64,000 nucleotides of DNA. Origin: Tetrapyrgos nigripes (lineage: Eukaryota > Basidiomycota > Agaricomycetes > Agaricales > Campanellaceae). The stretch is taken from positions 62,001-126,000 of the forward strand of contig JAACJM010000113.1 of assembly GCA_013368315.1 (NCBI GenBank), written 5' to 3'. The notes below the pieces were generated by a model. That model did not search any database. It worked only from the letters and a program-made list of their open reading frames with translations, and was not told where the DNA came from. The translations under genes were made by a program, and so were the position numbers. This document shows positions 14,140 through 26,378 of this stretch, piece after piece; within the stretch, counting starts at the first letter, position 1, and the number at the start of each line of letters is the position of its first letter.

Positions 14140-15882
14140 CGGAGTTCTTACTGCAAATGTTAGCCCATGGCAGAAGCTTTATAGGAAACAGAAAGAAATT
14201 TATTTTAAAAACGTACATCATGAGATGCAGAGATAGAATTTGAGAATTCAGAAGAGGCACTCCGCATCGTGTGCTAGATTGTCACATGGTGGTTCATCAC
14301 ATTGAGCAAGCTAAATTCTAACGATAGGATGAGCGTTCGCACTCCCTCGGTTTCGGATAACGTACAAGGATTGGTGGAAAGCTTGGTTTGCTTTTTCTGA
14401 ATTCCCCCTCCCATTGCAAAACGCCAACGACGCTGAAATATAGAAAGGTCTGCCGATCCAGCATGCAAGGACAGAGACCTTCCTGGTCCGTGCACAATGG
14501 CTAGGCGAATCTTGTTTGATAACTCAGCGTCCTTATTCTGAAGAGCGAAGATTGGTCTCTGTGATCGGAGGATAAAGTGGAGCTTCGGGTTTGGAAAAAG
14601 AGGAAAGGTGGGCGTCGTTTTTAACGTCACGGTAATGAGTAGATTCGGTGTTTTCATAAGAGAAGGGGGATTGAAGGCTATGTCAGGTAGAGCTTAGGTA
14701 GAACATCTGTCAAGATGATTATTTTGGTACGATAAGTTACATGTGGAAGGGTTGGATATGCCCCATGAAGAGGGCCTGAATTCCCATCGGACCTAAACAC
14801 TGTATTCATAAGTGGGTGTTATCGACATTTTCGAGGGTGATTCCGTGGATGTTCTCGCAATAGCTTTGAATATGAGATATTCTTGATCTTCTAGAGCTAC
14901 GTCGTGGTCCAGGGCCGAAGACACGATGACGAGAACATGTGGATGGATGACGAGCTGGCTGTCAGAAGGGAGATGAATGTGGTGGAGTTGCCGGACATTT
15001 CTAGGAGGACAAACCCCATGAAGGTGATGAGAGAGTATTGAGAAGAGACTATTAACGGCAGGACGTAGTGTGGACAGACTATCCAGTTCATCTTGGATCA
15101 GGCATGAAGGACAAGGACAAGTCGCGACGCGAGCTCTGCTGTGCTTCACCTAGTCTGGATCCTGTAAGCAGACGTAAATTAGAACCCTCAAGCGTCGTTA
15201 TTCGTTTTTCGTGGCTTCATCTTTCTCGTGTTGCTTCGCATGAGGAGGAAAACAGAATCTAAAGGCTCAAGCGCTCAAAATCAAGTCGCTACCGACTATA
15301 CAAATTATTAGTCTATGCCCAAGATTTTCTTTTTATTATATCAGGACAAGTTTCACCAACTGTGGAACCCGTTACCCCAAGGATTTTAGCTCTCCATTCA
15401 TCGTTTTCTGCATCAATACCTTAGCTCGTCAGAACAACAGACCAATAGACCCAGATGAGAAGAACACACTCTCGTCCATGGGTCTCTCAATCCACAGTGT
15501 CCTCCTGTACCTGGCCTCCTTCTCTGTCCGAGTCGATGTCAACTCCCTGCAAATGATTACCAGAGTCCATTGCGGCCGGAAAATTCTCGTCTCGTTCTCT
15601 GTCCTCGTCGGTGGTCTGGCTTTGTTCAAGCTGTCTGACGGGGCATGGACGGAGAAATAGTGTCCAAATAGTGTCCTCCGCTTGACCACCAGAACTGGCA
15701 GTCGATATTTCCTCATGTCCTGACAGTTTTCTTCCTCTTCTCTCTCTGCCTTGTTTTGATTGCCTTTGTTTCAATGATCTTCTTGACGTCCGCTTCTCTG
15801 CAATGCTTCCCACTCATGACTCGTGAGATTCCTGTGTTCTTCAAAGAGGGTGTCACTTCAAGTTTATATCTATAAAGAAAAT
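14140..15882. other. Gene-poor region, left part
   Basis: About 1.7 kb without a recognisable gene. Frames of 95-127 codons occur on the minus strand (14274-14657, 14793-15149, 15487-15813), but none shows a known motif. Their composition changes with frame as expected for chance ORFs. The 15487-15813 frame is rich in Arg, Glu and Ser. Confidence 0.4.
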
Positions 15883-16214
15883 TGTTGTGGCCTTAGATCA
15901 CAACCTAACGAGAATACAGGTAAGTTAGATACAGCTCCTCAACCAACACGCAAAGACGGAGTAAAAGGATTAATAAGTACCTAACGAGAATACAGGTAAG
16001 TCAGATACAGGCTACAGCTAGTTAGGTAGTTAGTAAATGAAATATATAAGTAAAGAGTGAAAGTCTTACCTCCTCAACTAGCAAAGACGGAGTGAAAGGA
16101 TGAGGAGATAAGAGAGGGAATGCCCCTATATAGTGCAGAAGCTTTTGGTAAACAAATAACAACAAAAGATAAGGAAATTAGATAAGATATTGTGAATGAT
16201 AGGGGCTATTCACA
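15883..16214 (-). repeat. Candidate solo LTR with internal direct repeats
   Basis: Read on the minus strand it begins TGTGAATAGCC and ends GGCCACAACA, giving TG...CA ends and 332 bp, a usual solo-LTR size. It holds a TATA-like ctatataggggcattcc. One end is a short hairpin (attgtgaat / attcacaat). Inside are two direct copies of a block that starts cctaacgagaatacaggtaa and ends with a cgcaaagacggagt-like segment (15904-15970 and 15980-16101). The second copy has about 55 extra bp in its middle. The flanking 5-mers (aaaat and atgag) do not match, so no target duplication is visible. It may be a degenerate LTR or a different repeat. Confidence 0.35.
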
Positions 16215-17804
16215 ATGAGTTCTACATGACAAAGGATTCTCTTGTCCATTTTTGCTGCGCTTTCTCCCTGACATATATCTTCTCGGTCAAGACCTTGACG
16301 ACCAAATGACGAGAGCGCCGTTGATATCATGATCGGCGAAGCCTTCCGCAGGCCATCTTTCTGGAGCTCGTCAAGATTGTATATTCGTATTTTACGCCTT
16401 TTGGGTAAAGTTTAATGTCGAATTGACAGGATAAATCTCTGGTCATAGTATCTAGACCTCAGGGTATTTTTTCGTGTGCGTAGAAATTGGCTACTGGCCA
16501 TTAAATCGCAATCAGATCCGCTTATTGCCATCTTAGAGGAGGTGATTTAGAGCAGTTGACCTGGGAGACAGAAACTTCAGTCAGCCACTGATCGTCTGGG
16601 AGTATGATGCCCCTCAGAGTGCCATGGCTCACCAGTGGGCAGAACTGTGATTTTGACTCGCCCAGTGGATTGTAGATGGTGGTGCAAGGCAAACCCAGCG
16701 TTTGATTCCTTGGAAATACGCGACGTGTCGTCATGAAATGTTTTGTCCTTCGAGTACGATTGTCCGCTACTACTTACTCGCATCAAGATTGGCATTGGTT
16801 GGCGTCAGCCGTTAAGTACAGTTGCACAGCCATCAAAACTCGGGAAGCAACTCGGTTCGTCTGAGAGTGGACATGAGGCCTGAGGGTCCAAGATCTCAGA
16901 AAACGCGCATACTATTTGTTAGAGAGGAATATGCCCAATTTTTACACGAACAGGCCCGACTTGAGAGATGTGGCGGGAAGGACACGTGACTGGAATAGCC
17001 GCCACACTCAGGACACAAAGATCAAGACACATTCATCATCGCTTAAGAGGACCGGGGAGAATGGCCGACATGGATGAGAAACAAACACTGACCCACATAA
17101 GTCCTACAGTGGTCGCGGTGGCGTCGCAGCCTGCGGATCATAAGGCTGCAGAGCATCGTTGGGAGTCAGACGATTATGAACGGCATTGAACGGCCGTGAA
17201 AAGAAAAAAAAAAGCCTAGTAAGTGAAGAAAATAGCCGAAAACTATCGTCTGTGCCGGCCTGTACTGCACGCACTGGAATTGCGCAAGTGGGTCTTTCTC
17301 GCAACTTTGATAGTGACCCGTGCTGTACGGAATCCCGCGGAAGTACATAAAACTATGCATCAAGTGTACAAACTACTTGGTTGGAAGGTGGGGAATTATC
17401 CACGGTTTACGGTTTCCATATGTGGAATCCCGGGGACCAAGTCCGAAGATGTCGGGTATCAGCAGTCCACTCTAGCTTGCAATAGGTTCATAGCTGCGGG
17501 CCCCAGGGTAGTACTTACGAATCTACGATACATACCAAATATCAATTATTCACCCTAAGAAAGAACAACGTCACTCGAAGCTAGGGCGATCCGTTCAGTG
17601 CAATGAACCATGATGTAGAACTCCCCGAGCCGCCCCGTTACTATGACTTCTCCGAAATCGCATCTGCTGCGGCCAGTAGGTTGAAGGCCGCAGCCAGGAT
17701 GAACACATCGAGATAAGAATCACTGAAGCAATGCAATTGAAACGCATAGTAAAAGGATGTGCAACATAAGGTGAAAACCATCGAAAAACTCCCTTCCAAC
17801 CGCA
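16215..17804. other. Gene-poor region, right part
   Basis: No supported gene was seen on either strand. The last part is the promoter region of the GT8 gene starting at 17805. A 14-base run of A (interrupted once) lies near 17200. Confidence 0.4.
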
Positions 17805-18909
17805 ATGACTCGCCTCTTCGGCGTCTTCCGACGCATCTCCAGAACTGACTATTATGAGCAAATACCCAAGAGCGCACAGTTAGGGGTCGAAAGGAAACGA
17901 CGTCTGCTCATTGTCGCTGCTCGGATTTTTGCAGTTCTAACAATCCTCCTGATCCTTGGAATATTCGTCTCTTACAAAAGACCTGATAATCTTTTGTGCG
18001 TGTACGGTCCTCTTCCTGAAATTTTGAGACTAATGTTCTTGTCCGTCACCCGAAAGCTCATCGTCATCGTCACCCGGGCGTTCAGCCGTCTTTACCACCC
18101 TCTATACCAACGCCTATGCTTTGGGTGCTGCCACTCTGGGCCACTCCATCCTTCGAGCCAACGTCAACGCATCACTCGTCCTTCTCTATCTCGATGACCG
18201 CGTGTCATCCCAGGCACTCTGCATCACCGAAGCCGCTGGATGGGAGAACCATGCCGTATCCCTGATATCCCCTCCCCATGGTGGTGAGGGCATTTTCTAT
18301 CGTTTCGTAGACCAGTATACCAAGCTCAGGGTATGGTCCGTGGGCGAAGTGCTAGGCTTCGACAGCGCCGTATATCTCGACGCGGATACCTTGGTCAGAA
18401 GAAATTTCGACGAGCTGTTTGGCATGCCTTGGGAATTTGGTGCCACTACAGATGTGTATTTGGATGACAGAAAATTCGCCATCACTTTCAACGCGGGTGT
18501 GCTGGCGTTCAGGCCTTCGATGCGGACATTTGATGATATGGTGGGCAAGCTGGAGAAGACTGATTATCCTCTGGGAGAAGCAGAGCAAGGGTTTCTGAAC
18601 GTGTATTACCGGAAAGACATGGTGCGGCTACCGTATACGTACAATGCGAACTTGGCGACAAAGTATGCGGACGAAGGGATGTGGAACGAATTGAAAGAGA
18701 CCATGAAAGTGGTTCATTACACACTAGTCAAGCCCTTCTGGAACACAGATATTGCCAACGATAACCTGACGACCCCCGAGCAAGTACGAGGTATTAACGG
18801 TGCTGAAGGTGCGAATCAATGGTGGAGGGAGGAAATGGGGTGGTGGAGGGAAGTTTTTGAGGATTTGATGAATGAAAAGGGAGCAGCCATTCAAGCTTGT
18901 TACCAATGA
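17805..18909 (+). CDS. GT8-family glycosyltransferase, type II membrane protein
   Basis: A nucleotide-sugar-dependent glycosyltransferase of the glycogenin/galactinol-synthase clan, probably Golgi. The product starts MTRLFGVFRRISRTDYYEQI. A single membrane anchor follows near residues 35-62 (AARIFAVLTILLILGIFV). One intron of 61 nt after RPDNL has a gtgcgt donor and a gaaag acceptor; it joins a Ser-rich stem (NLFSSSSSPGRSA) to the catalytic domain VFTTLYTNAYALGAATLG. The metal/UDP motif DxD is in VYLDADTLVRRNF. The FNAGVLAFRP and EQGFLNVYY blocks are typical of the family. A late VHYTLVKPFW matches the 'H(F/Y)xxxxKPW' element. Donor and acceptor sugars cannot be told from sequence. All key blocks are present. 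Confidence 0.85.
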
Positions 18910-19762
18910 TGGTCGCGGACAGGTAGATTCAGCGTAGCTCGCATAAGACATTAGAGATTGTACAATATACCCTTTGAAATCACTGTGGTCTTCCGCCATC
19001 GTACAGTGATTTAGCAGATGGTGGGTGACACCATAATCCTGGTATGCAACTATGGAGTCTTCTTCACTAGAGAGTGTCGCAGGCACCTGGAGGAGCTTTG
19101 AGCATTACAGTGAAACAGCAATTCCGAGTCGATGACTATTATACCTTCATTGCGCTGCAGTGAAGGTAGTCATGATGGATCTGACAAGCGCAATTCCTCT
19201 CTTCCAGACTATCCCGAGCCCAAATCTCTCACCTCCATTTCCATTTAACCCAAATGTAGTGCCCTCTCTAATTTTGCCATCGAGAACATCTCGCATCTCA
19301 GATCTCAGACGCGACCCACGCTTCTGGCATGAATCAACAAACCTGCGCTTCTAATGGGGTTACCCGCTTGCTGATCCAAGTTGAAGAGGCGATGATGGCT
19401 GAAATGATTGGAATGGCAGTACTGGGTATGCAGATCGTGAGTATTTGGGTGAGCGCGAGAGGAGTGGTGGAATGATAGAAATGGATAAGTTGATCGGGAT
19501 TATATCCGAACTGCGAGGTGTTTCTAGAGGCGAGATTCGACTCATCGATATCACCTGGCTGGGACTAGAGTCCGGGGACTCGAAAAATGAGATGAAGTCG
19601 AGGCGTCTGTTTTGCGCCAAAGCGATAAGTAAACAGAGACAGAGTCCAGATCCGATACGAGGAAAAGTTTTCGCTGGATTGTGTGTAGCGTTATTGCAAC
19701 CACGAAACATTTTTCTTTCAAACTTTTGAGTTTATGTCTTGTTCACTCCAACTTGACTCGCC
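18910..19762. other. Convergent 3' intergenic region
   Basis: Lies between the 3' ends of the GT8 gene and the QutR-like gene. Open frames of up to about 120 codons here have no recognisable domain. No RNA gene or repeat is seen. Confidence 0.4.
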
Positions 19763-22463
19763 TCATCCTTCCCGAAGACTCCTCCAGCTCCTCCAAACCT
19801 CTTCATACTCCGTCATCATCCTCTTCCTAACCTTATTCTTCGGAGCCCTCCTCCCAGTCCAAATCCTACATTGTTCATACACCTGCTCCAGCAACACCTC
19901 GATGCCCTCAACTCCAGCCCATAAAACTCCTCTATCCCTTTTCTCCTTCGCTAATTTCAATAGATCTGAATGCCCTGAAGAAGGAGAAGCCAAATCCAAA
20001 TCTATCGCTACACCACCCGCATCAGAAAAATGTTCCAGTTGAAGACCGAGACCGTTCCCGCTGCTATGGTCGCTGAAACTTGAAGATGGAATGGCCGATA
20101 TGATCATCGTGGGTAAAGCCCATCTGTCTCTCTCCCCTTGCTTCGTTTCCCTCAGAATCTCCCCCAAATCCTGGACAACCCTCACTTTTAACAAGCCCCC
20201 ATCGACGCCTTCAAAACCTCTACTGACATCTTCACCACTTTTCACATCGTTATTGCAAACCCAGATCCATATCCTAACAACTCCGATCAGATACAACGCA
20301 TACACCGCACCACGGGCTGACGCTATCGATCCCGATCCCGATGTTGCCATGGTTCCTTTTATACCTCCTCTTCCAGAAACAAGAACCAAAGCTGTTGTCT
20401 CTTTCGTTATGATATTCGAAGGCGTCAGTGAACGAAGGAGACAGGATTTGATAGCTCTCCAAGCCGTATTATCTCCAGACAACGTCGTGACAGTGGTAGT
20501 GGTATTGGTAGGACCGCCAAAACTCGATGCGGGGTCTGTCTGAGGGTGTCCATGTCCATTGGAATTACTGGTACAGTAACCAGCAACAACTGTAGGAATC
20601 GTGGCACTGGTAGCGGAGGGAAGAGGCGTATAGGGCACCACAGTAATGATATCAACAGCCCCGATAATTCTAGCGTGTCTCGTGACGTGCCCAAGCCCCA
20701 GATGTTTTGTTATTCCTTCCTGGAGAGGCAGAGGTACCGATGAGGATGCACCGCCAAAGGTATGGGTGTTGCTTCCACCTCCAGTACCAACACCGTCCTC
20801 ACCAACATGAGGGCCGCCACCATACATCTGCTCCCTTAAACGCCTCCCTACGTCCTCCAAATCCAACTGCCCATTCTCATGTGCCTTCTCCAATTCAAAC
20901 TTCTGATACGTATAAGGCAACCCTAACGTTTGAAACGCCGTGTTGATAGCATGAATCGTAGGGGCTGACATGGTCGTAGTCGTTATCGTGATCGTGGGTA
21001 TAGAGGAAGTGTTCCTCAATTTTGGCGTTCCCAAGAGATAAAACGTTTTTGGAGGGAGAAGACCGGTGAGGTACAAGATCGTTTGAGCTTCGTAGAATGA
21101 AACTTGACCTGGTGCAGCTGGACGAGGGAGGAGGGGATGAGAGAGGGGAGAGAGGGTTGGATTCAGGACACGGGAGATTTTGCCCTGGAAAATATGGAAC
21201 AAATTAGAAAGAAATGTAAGAGGGCATCAAAAACAGGTATATACACACCTCAGGTCCCATATTGACAGCAATCAACGGCGGATGAATCCTCCTATCCCCC
21301 ACAAACTGCCTCAGCGCCATATTATCCTCAAAAGTCTTCGCAACCCCAACAATCATCATCAAATCTGGATTCCAACCCCTCATGGACTCGTACAAAACTC
21401 TCGTTTGTGGGTGGTTCCAGTTTAATTTACCAGACCAGTCGGTGTAGGATGTGAGGATAGATGAATTGCGTTTATGTTGGAGGAGAGAACGCATGGTGGA
21501 TTCGGGTGCGCCGAACTGGATATCGACGTATTCGATTCCGAGGTGGAGAGCATGTTGTAATAGTTGGGCATGTCTTTCAATAGAAGCGGAATCTGAGAGT
21601 TCGGGAGTTACGTCGGGATATCGACCCCCGTGTCCTCTGGTCCTCAAAGTGAAGAGAATTGGTAAGGTGGAATGATGTCGTAGAGTAGCGACTTGGAAAG
21701 AAATAAACGTTAAATCCCATTCTGCGAGTAAATCGACGCGAAGTTCCCAAACGTCAATCCCGAGAGAGAGGTCTTCCAATAAGGGTATGGCTTTCCTGAT
21801 ATCGTCGAAAGTGAGAGAAAGGATGTAAGATCGACGAGGACCTCCCAAGCCCAGGACTTTATTGGTGTCAACACCATGAATAAAGCGTAAGAGACGGAAA
21901 AAGTCCGTTTCGACAGGTTTGAGAGCGAGCGTTTGGTCGGGAGTGATAATTCCTTCCCGGCCTTGTGGAATAGGAACAGTGAGAGAAACAAACTCGTATG
22001 AACAACATTCTCGAAAGAATGTTGCTCTACGGTCCCAAGCTTCAATCGCTGTCTCGTGGAGGAAAGGAGGGTAAGCAGGAGACGATTGGAGGTAGGCTAG
22101 GACAGGTTCTTTTTCCCTGAGGACGTGGATGACATATCCGTACTCGTCTCTGAACTTTTTGAGGAGAGTACGGTTCCGCTCGAGTTCGATGATACCTCCT
22201 CCACAGGCAATGACTTTTCCTTTTGGATTTGAAGGAAGAATGTCGTAGAGAATGTCGGATTCTATTCGACGAAAGAGGTCCCAGCCATGAGTATGGATAA
22301 AGTGAGCTACAGAGACCTTTTGACGTTCCTCGAAAATGAGATCGCTATCGTAGAACGGCCAGTTTAGAGCTTTGGAGGCTATGGTGCCCAGAGTTGTTTT
22401 GCCAACACCACGCATACCGATGAGGACGATGGACCCATTTCTGTCGAGGACATTTTGGGACAT
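19763..22463 (-). CDS. QutR/qa-1S-like quinate repressor (three C-terminal AROM domains, pseudoenzyme)
   Basis: A protein built like the last three domains of pentafunctional AROM: shikimate kinase, type I dehydroquinase and shikimate dehydrogenase. In ascomycetes this layout is the quinate-pathway repressor QutR/qa-1S. The start at 22463 gives MSQNVLDRNGSIVLIGMRGV with Walker A GMRGVGKTT. The kinase part continues FYDSDLIFEE and ACGGGIIE. The dehydroquinase part has IPLLEDLSLGIDVWELRVDL, but SYTDW stands where active enzymes have SYHDF, and PDLMMIVGVAK where they have DIVKI. An intron joins NMGPE to GKISRVLNPTL. The dehydrogenase part ends CRIWTGRRAP. It is padded with Gly/Thr-rich inserts. 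Loss of the Schiff-base Lys and general-base His argues for regulation rather than catalysis. The length is about 890 residues. Confidence 0.75.
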
Positions 22464-22481
22464 GTACAAAATCAAAACTAT

Positions 22482-23487
22482 CTACACACGTGAAGCTCCT
22501 AGTCCTAATCTCGGCCTGTAGTCATCCTCATCCTCATCCTCCTCTTCGTTCGACGCTACTACTCTAGTTTTTGCCGATAGACGTTCCTTGAAGTAGTCTG
22601 CTAAGCTCTTTGTAGAGGTTGTAATTTTTTCAAGGGGAGGGGTATCAATGGGTGTCAGTGTTCCTGGTGTGGTCTCCGCGGTTGTAGTAGCTGAAGTAGA
22701 AGCAATTCCAAGGATTTCGTCGATAGCTGTTGATGATTTTGATGCAAAACTCTTTGCTGCAATGTTTCGTGCTCTATGTCTGCGAGAGATTGAGAGAAAA
22801 GTCTTTAGTGAAGAAAAGAAACTTACGCTCGATGTCGAGGCACCGCTCGTCGCACTTGCACCTCCTCCTCCTTCTCTTCTTCTCGTTTCTTCTTCTTTTC
22901 TTGTGTTTCTTCCTCTTCCTCTTCTTCTCTTTTTCTTTTCTTCTTCTCCTTCTTGTCTTCCTCCTCCTCCTCTCTTTTCCGTTTCTTCTTTTCTTTTTTC
23001 TCCTTTCTCTCCGCCTTTGCCCTCTCCTTCTCTTCCTTTCTCTTCCTCTTCCTTTCTTTCTTGTCTTCTATATTCTCCTCTTCCTCGTTCGCCTCCTTGT
23101 CCTCCTCCTTTCTCTTCCGTTTCTCCCTCTCCCTCTCCCTTCCCCTCATTCAACCTCTTCAACAAACTCTCAAAATCCTTATTCTGCTTCCATGCGATCC
23201 CATCCTTATCCCCACTCCCTCCCTTTCCCCCTCCAATCCCCAACATATCCAGCTTTTGCGACACCTTGATATGCGTCGTCCGTCCTTCTCCAGATAAACC
23301 CAGTCCTTTTCCAGAGGACGCGTCAAATCCGAATTTGGAGAGGTAAGTTGAGCCAAACTTGGAGGCGTCTGAGAAGGAGTAAATACACAGAACTTGGAAT
23401 TCGAGAATGAGGATTACCATCAGCCCATGTAAGGTTTCGAGGATCAGGACCTATTCGTTGTTTGACTTTACGACCAGAGAGACCCAT
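22482..23487 (-). CDS. PXR1: PXR1/PINX1-like G-patch protein, with a frame conflict
   Basis: A nucleolar G-patch protein that helps rRNA/snoRNA maturation and restrains telomerase. It starts MGLSGRKVKQRIGPDPRNLT at 23487. An intron leads into DASKFGSTYLSKFGFDASSG, then the G-patch (KGLGLSGEGRTTHIKVSQKL) and AWKQNKDFESLLKRLNE. The family's Lys/Glu-rich linker and the block PRHRA-HRARNIAAKSFASKS follow; the latter spans a clean 47-nt intron (gtaagt...cgcag, about 22780-22826). The C-terminus has KSLADYFKERLSAK. The linker that matches the family lies in a different frame from the G-patch exon, and the switch falls in a purine repeat at about 23100-23150. The G-patch frame is also open to the end if the intron is kept. 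Either a sequence error or a real indel is implied. Confidence 0.75.
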
Positions 23488-23627
23488 TGTAGAAGAGTCC
23501 AGGAAAGAGTTTATCTTGTGGCTGTGCTCATATTGATTCGCAGCCATCAAGTATTCTACTTACGTGCATGCGTGCATGAAACGTATTAGCTGTGTACAAT
23601 ACTCTATTCCAATCCAGTTGTTCCTGT

Positions 23628-25188
23628 CTAATCACCCCTGTACTCCTTCAAAGTTCCATTTACCCCAATCAACTCCGGAGTATCCGAGTACCTCTTCAAC
23701 GCATCCAAAACCTCAGGTATAACATCTTTGTCCACATCCTTTCCCCACAACACATCCAAATGCTCGTACCCATGCAACCTCCTTACCTCGGTATGCCTGG
23801 GCAACTGTTTCGTCATCACATCAATGTCCACCAACGAATCACTATCCCCATAAACCAACACAATAGGCGTCACAATATTCTTCGTAGGGAACCTCGCAGG
23901 TCTATACGACGAAACACTCGTCCTCATAGCAGGAGACATCACCTCGTCATCATACATCAAAAACGCTCCATTTCGCATAATCTGGAACCAATGAACGACG
24001 GATTTAACAGAGGCGAAGGAGTAGAGATGGGCGTAAGCTGCTATTTTCTGGGAAGGGGCAATGTTACGAGAGTGCCAGTCGAACATCCAGATGAGGCTGT
24101 TGTCGATGAGTTTGGTGAAAATGGGAGGATAGAGGATGGATTGCCACATGGTTGCGGAGGATAGGATAGATTTACGGCCGAAGAAGAGGAACATGAGAGT
24201 GGGTGAGGATTTCATCAGGCCGTCCACAATAGAGGCAGCGAGACCGGCAGGGGACAACGCAGGAGCCAGAGCGATGAAGACGTTGACTTTTTGGTTGAGC
24301 TGGGGATGAATGCTAAGAGCTGCAAAAGCTTGAGCAGTGCCCTGGCTGAAACCAATATAGGAGAGCTTTGGTGCCATCGTGATGTCGAGGATGTACTGAA
24401 TGGAATCGGGGATATCATGCCATGCAAAGTCGTCAATACTGCACAAAAGGAGTGAGTCTGATTATTCGCCTCAGAATCAAAAAGAATACTCGCCTAAAGT
24501 CCCAGAACTTGGTCTCGTTGGGGCCATAGTAGATACTCTTCTTCGAATACTTGTTTCCTCTATTGTTGCCCAACCAGACATCGAAACCCCACTCTACGAG
24601 AACAAACGGCAACGCTCTCTGCTCATCCGTAAGACAGACCCACACTTCTGAATTCATTAACAATCCATGATGCAAGTAAACGACAGGTCGACCAGTGCTG
24701 GTACCAGGGCGAGGGTTAGTTTCGTTCTTCTTCGCAGAAATCCTATGTAGACCGAGCAAATAGCCATCTTTGGTGAGGACTACATGCTCCTCTGGGGTAT
24801 ATCCGTAGATATCGCAAAGCTCTGTGAAATCACGAGCACGGAGTATCCTATCCGCAATAGTCTTCTTGCGACGAGGGACTTTCCTGCTTCTCCAGCCAAA
24901 GTTAAAGTCAGGGCTAGGAGAAGAAAAAGCGCTAGGATCTGTAGTGCCACTTCCTTCTCCATCTGTTCCACTGACGTTCCCGCTACTGGGGACGGAGGCA
25001 AGCTCATTGCCAGAAGTGTAGTGGAAGAGGGACCTCGAACGTTCGTAAAACCAGTTGAGGATAGGTTTGGGGAGGAAGACAAGGATGACTAGGCTTATTA
25101 GGCCTTCAAATGCGATGAAAATGAATCCAAAGACGAGGGCGACGTATTCGCGAGCGGAAAGCCTGCCTAACAAAGGTAGGCGTGGCAT
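23628..25188 (-). CDS. Steryl ester hydrolase / lipase (TGL1/YEH type)
   Basis: An alpha/beta-hydrolase of the acid-lipase branch that splits steryl esters or triacylglycerol at membranes and lipid droplets. The start at 25188 gives MPRLPLLGRLSAREYVALVF and an N-terminal membrane hairpin or anchor (LVFGFIFIAFEGLISLVILV). The lipase entry block is DIYGYTPEEHVVLTKDGYLL and LHRI, then the oxyanion block VVYLHHGLLMNSEVW. An intron at about 24430-24490 separates FWDF from SIDDFAWHDIPD. The nucleophile elbow is GFSQGT, the acid is in YGDSDSLVD and the His in YEHLDVLWG. The Ser-rich insert after the anchor (SGNVSGTDGEGSGTTDPSAF) resembles the yeast enzymes. The full catalytic triad is visible. Confidence 0.88.
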
Positions 25189-26378
25189 TGTTGTGACCTA
25201 CGACACTGTGAACATCGAAGAAAAGGCAATTTTGAGCAGAGAACGCACGTAGAATTACAACGAATTACAACAAATCGTAAGACAGAGACAAGAAAAGGAT
25301 GGTGGTAGCAATTCAAGGTATTGGGACTAGGAGGGCGTCCAACTCCTCCTCCCATTCAAATATGCGTCATCGATAATTTTCAAACCAATATGGAAACCTG
25401 AGGCCCGAGGACATGTGATTGCCATTGTTTTTTTTGTCGTATCATTTTGCACTGCCGGGGAGCGGATAGTCTACAGCAGTCTACTGCTCTCTATACACAG
25501 CGGTTACAAATTAGATTTACACAGTTGGGAGCCCACTGGGCGAGCAAGAAACAAAAATTCTGCATCCCGCATCTGATGTCAGATGGATATAATGAAGCTA
25601 CACTCACCCTCCTTGTATGCCGACTGAGAGGCCACAGTGAGCTCGAAACACCGTTACGGAAATGGTTATAAACGAGCTTGCCATACTGCCACCCAAAACC
25701 GTCGTCATAAAGAAAAGTCAATAATGCGAGGATGTTATGTTCTACAGTTCTTCTAAATTACAGAAATTTCTCCGCCTTGATGTCCTTTTTGACGAGTCTC
25801 TGGAATGTGGATAAGGCTCAGTAGAAAGACAGCAGTGCCGACCACTCCAAGAAAACCAAGGGTAGCTTAATTGCGTCCTTTCCAGGAATTATCACTCCGT
25901 GTAAAAAGTTAAAACTTATCGACCGAGCATGCCCCTTTTTGTGATTTGGACTCGAGAAGAAATAGACGCAGCTTGGCGAAATGATCATCACCCTGAACTT
26001 TTTCTTCACGGAAAAAAAGTGTTAAGCGAGGAAACAGAATGATTGGTGCTGGGTCAGAGGACGTCAATTAGGACGAGTTTTACTGAACCATTGGTTTGCG
26101 GCTTTCTGTGTCGACGCATTCTCGAATCCTCAGCCACCGTCGTTCTTCCAAGACGAATGGATGTCAATTTAGAACTCGAAGGACGGAAAAGCAAACGAAA
26201 TTATATGCGGTCCATTGGGAAGTTGCTTTGGCCATCAAGAGTAGAGAAAGTGACAGTAGTCAGAGGCTTGACATTTTTGACCGTGGTATCCGCCAGAGTA
26301 GATTGTGGCGAAAAGCAAGACAAAATATGTAGACTCACGTTCTTGATTTAGTCCATCCAAGTTCTCGCGAAGTCAAAG
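25189..26378. other. Divergent promoter region, no gene seen
   Basis: Separates the 5' ends of the lipase (minus) and the type II membrane protein (plus). Frames of up to about 100 codons near 26043-26351 show no motif. The spacer is long for this genome. Confidence 0.4.

Noticed and set aside
15429..15813. Minus-strand frames next to the LTR-like repeat, considered as a gag start
   Set aside because: No zinc knuckle, protease or polymerase motif, and no primer-binding site after the repeat.
22648..23346. Long plus-strand frames rich in Ser, Pro, Leu and Phe (up to 232 codons)
   Set aside because: They are the complement of the PXR1 polypurine linker; the low-complexity composition explains the lack of stops.
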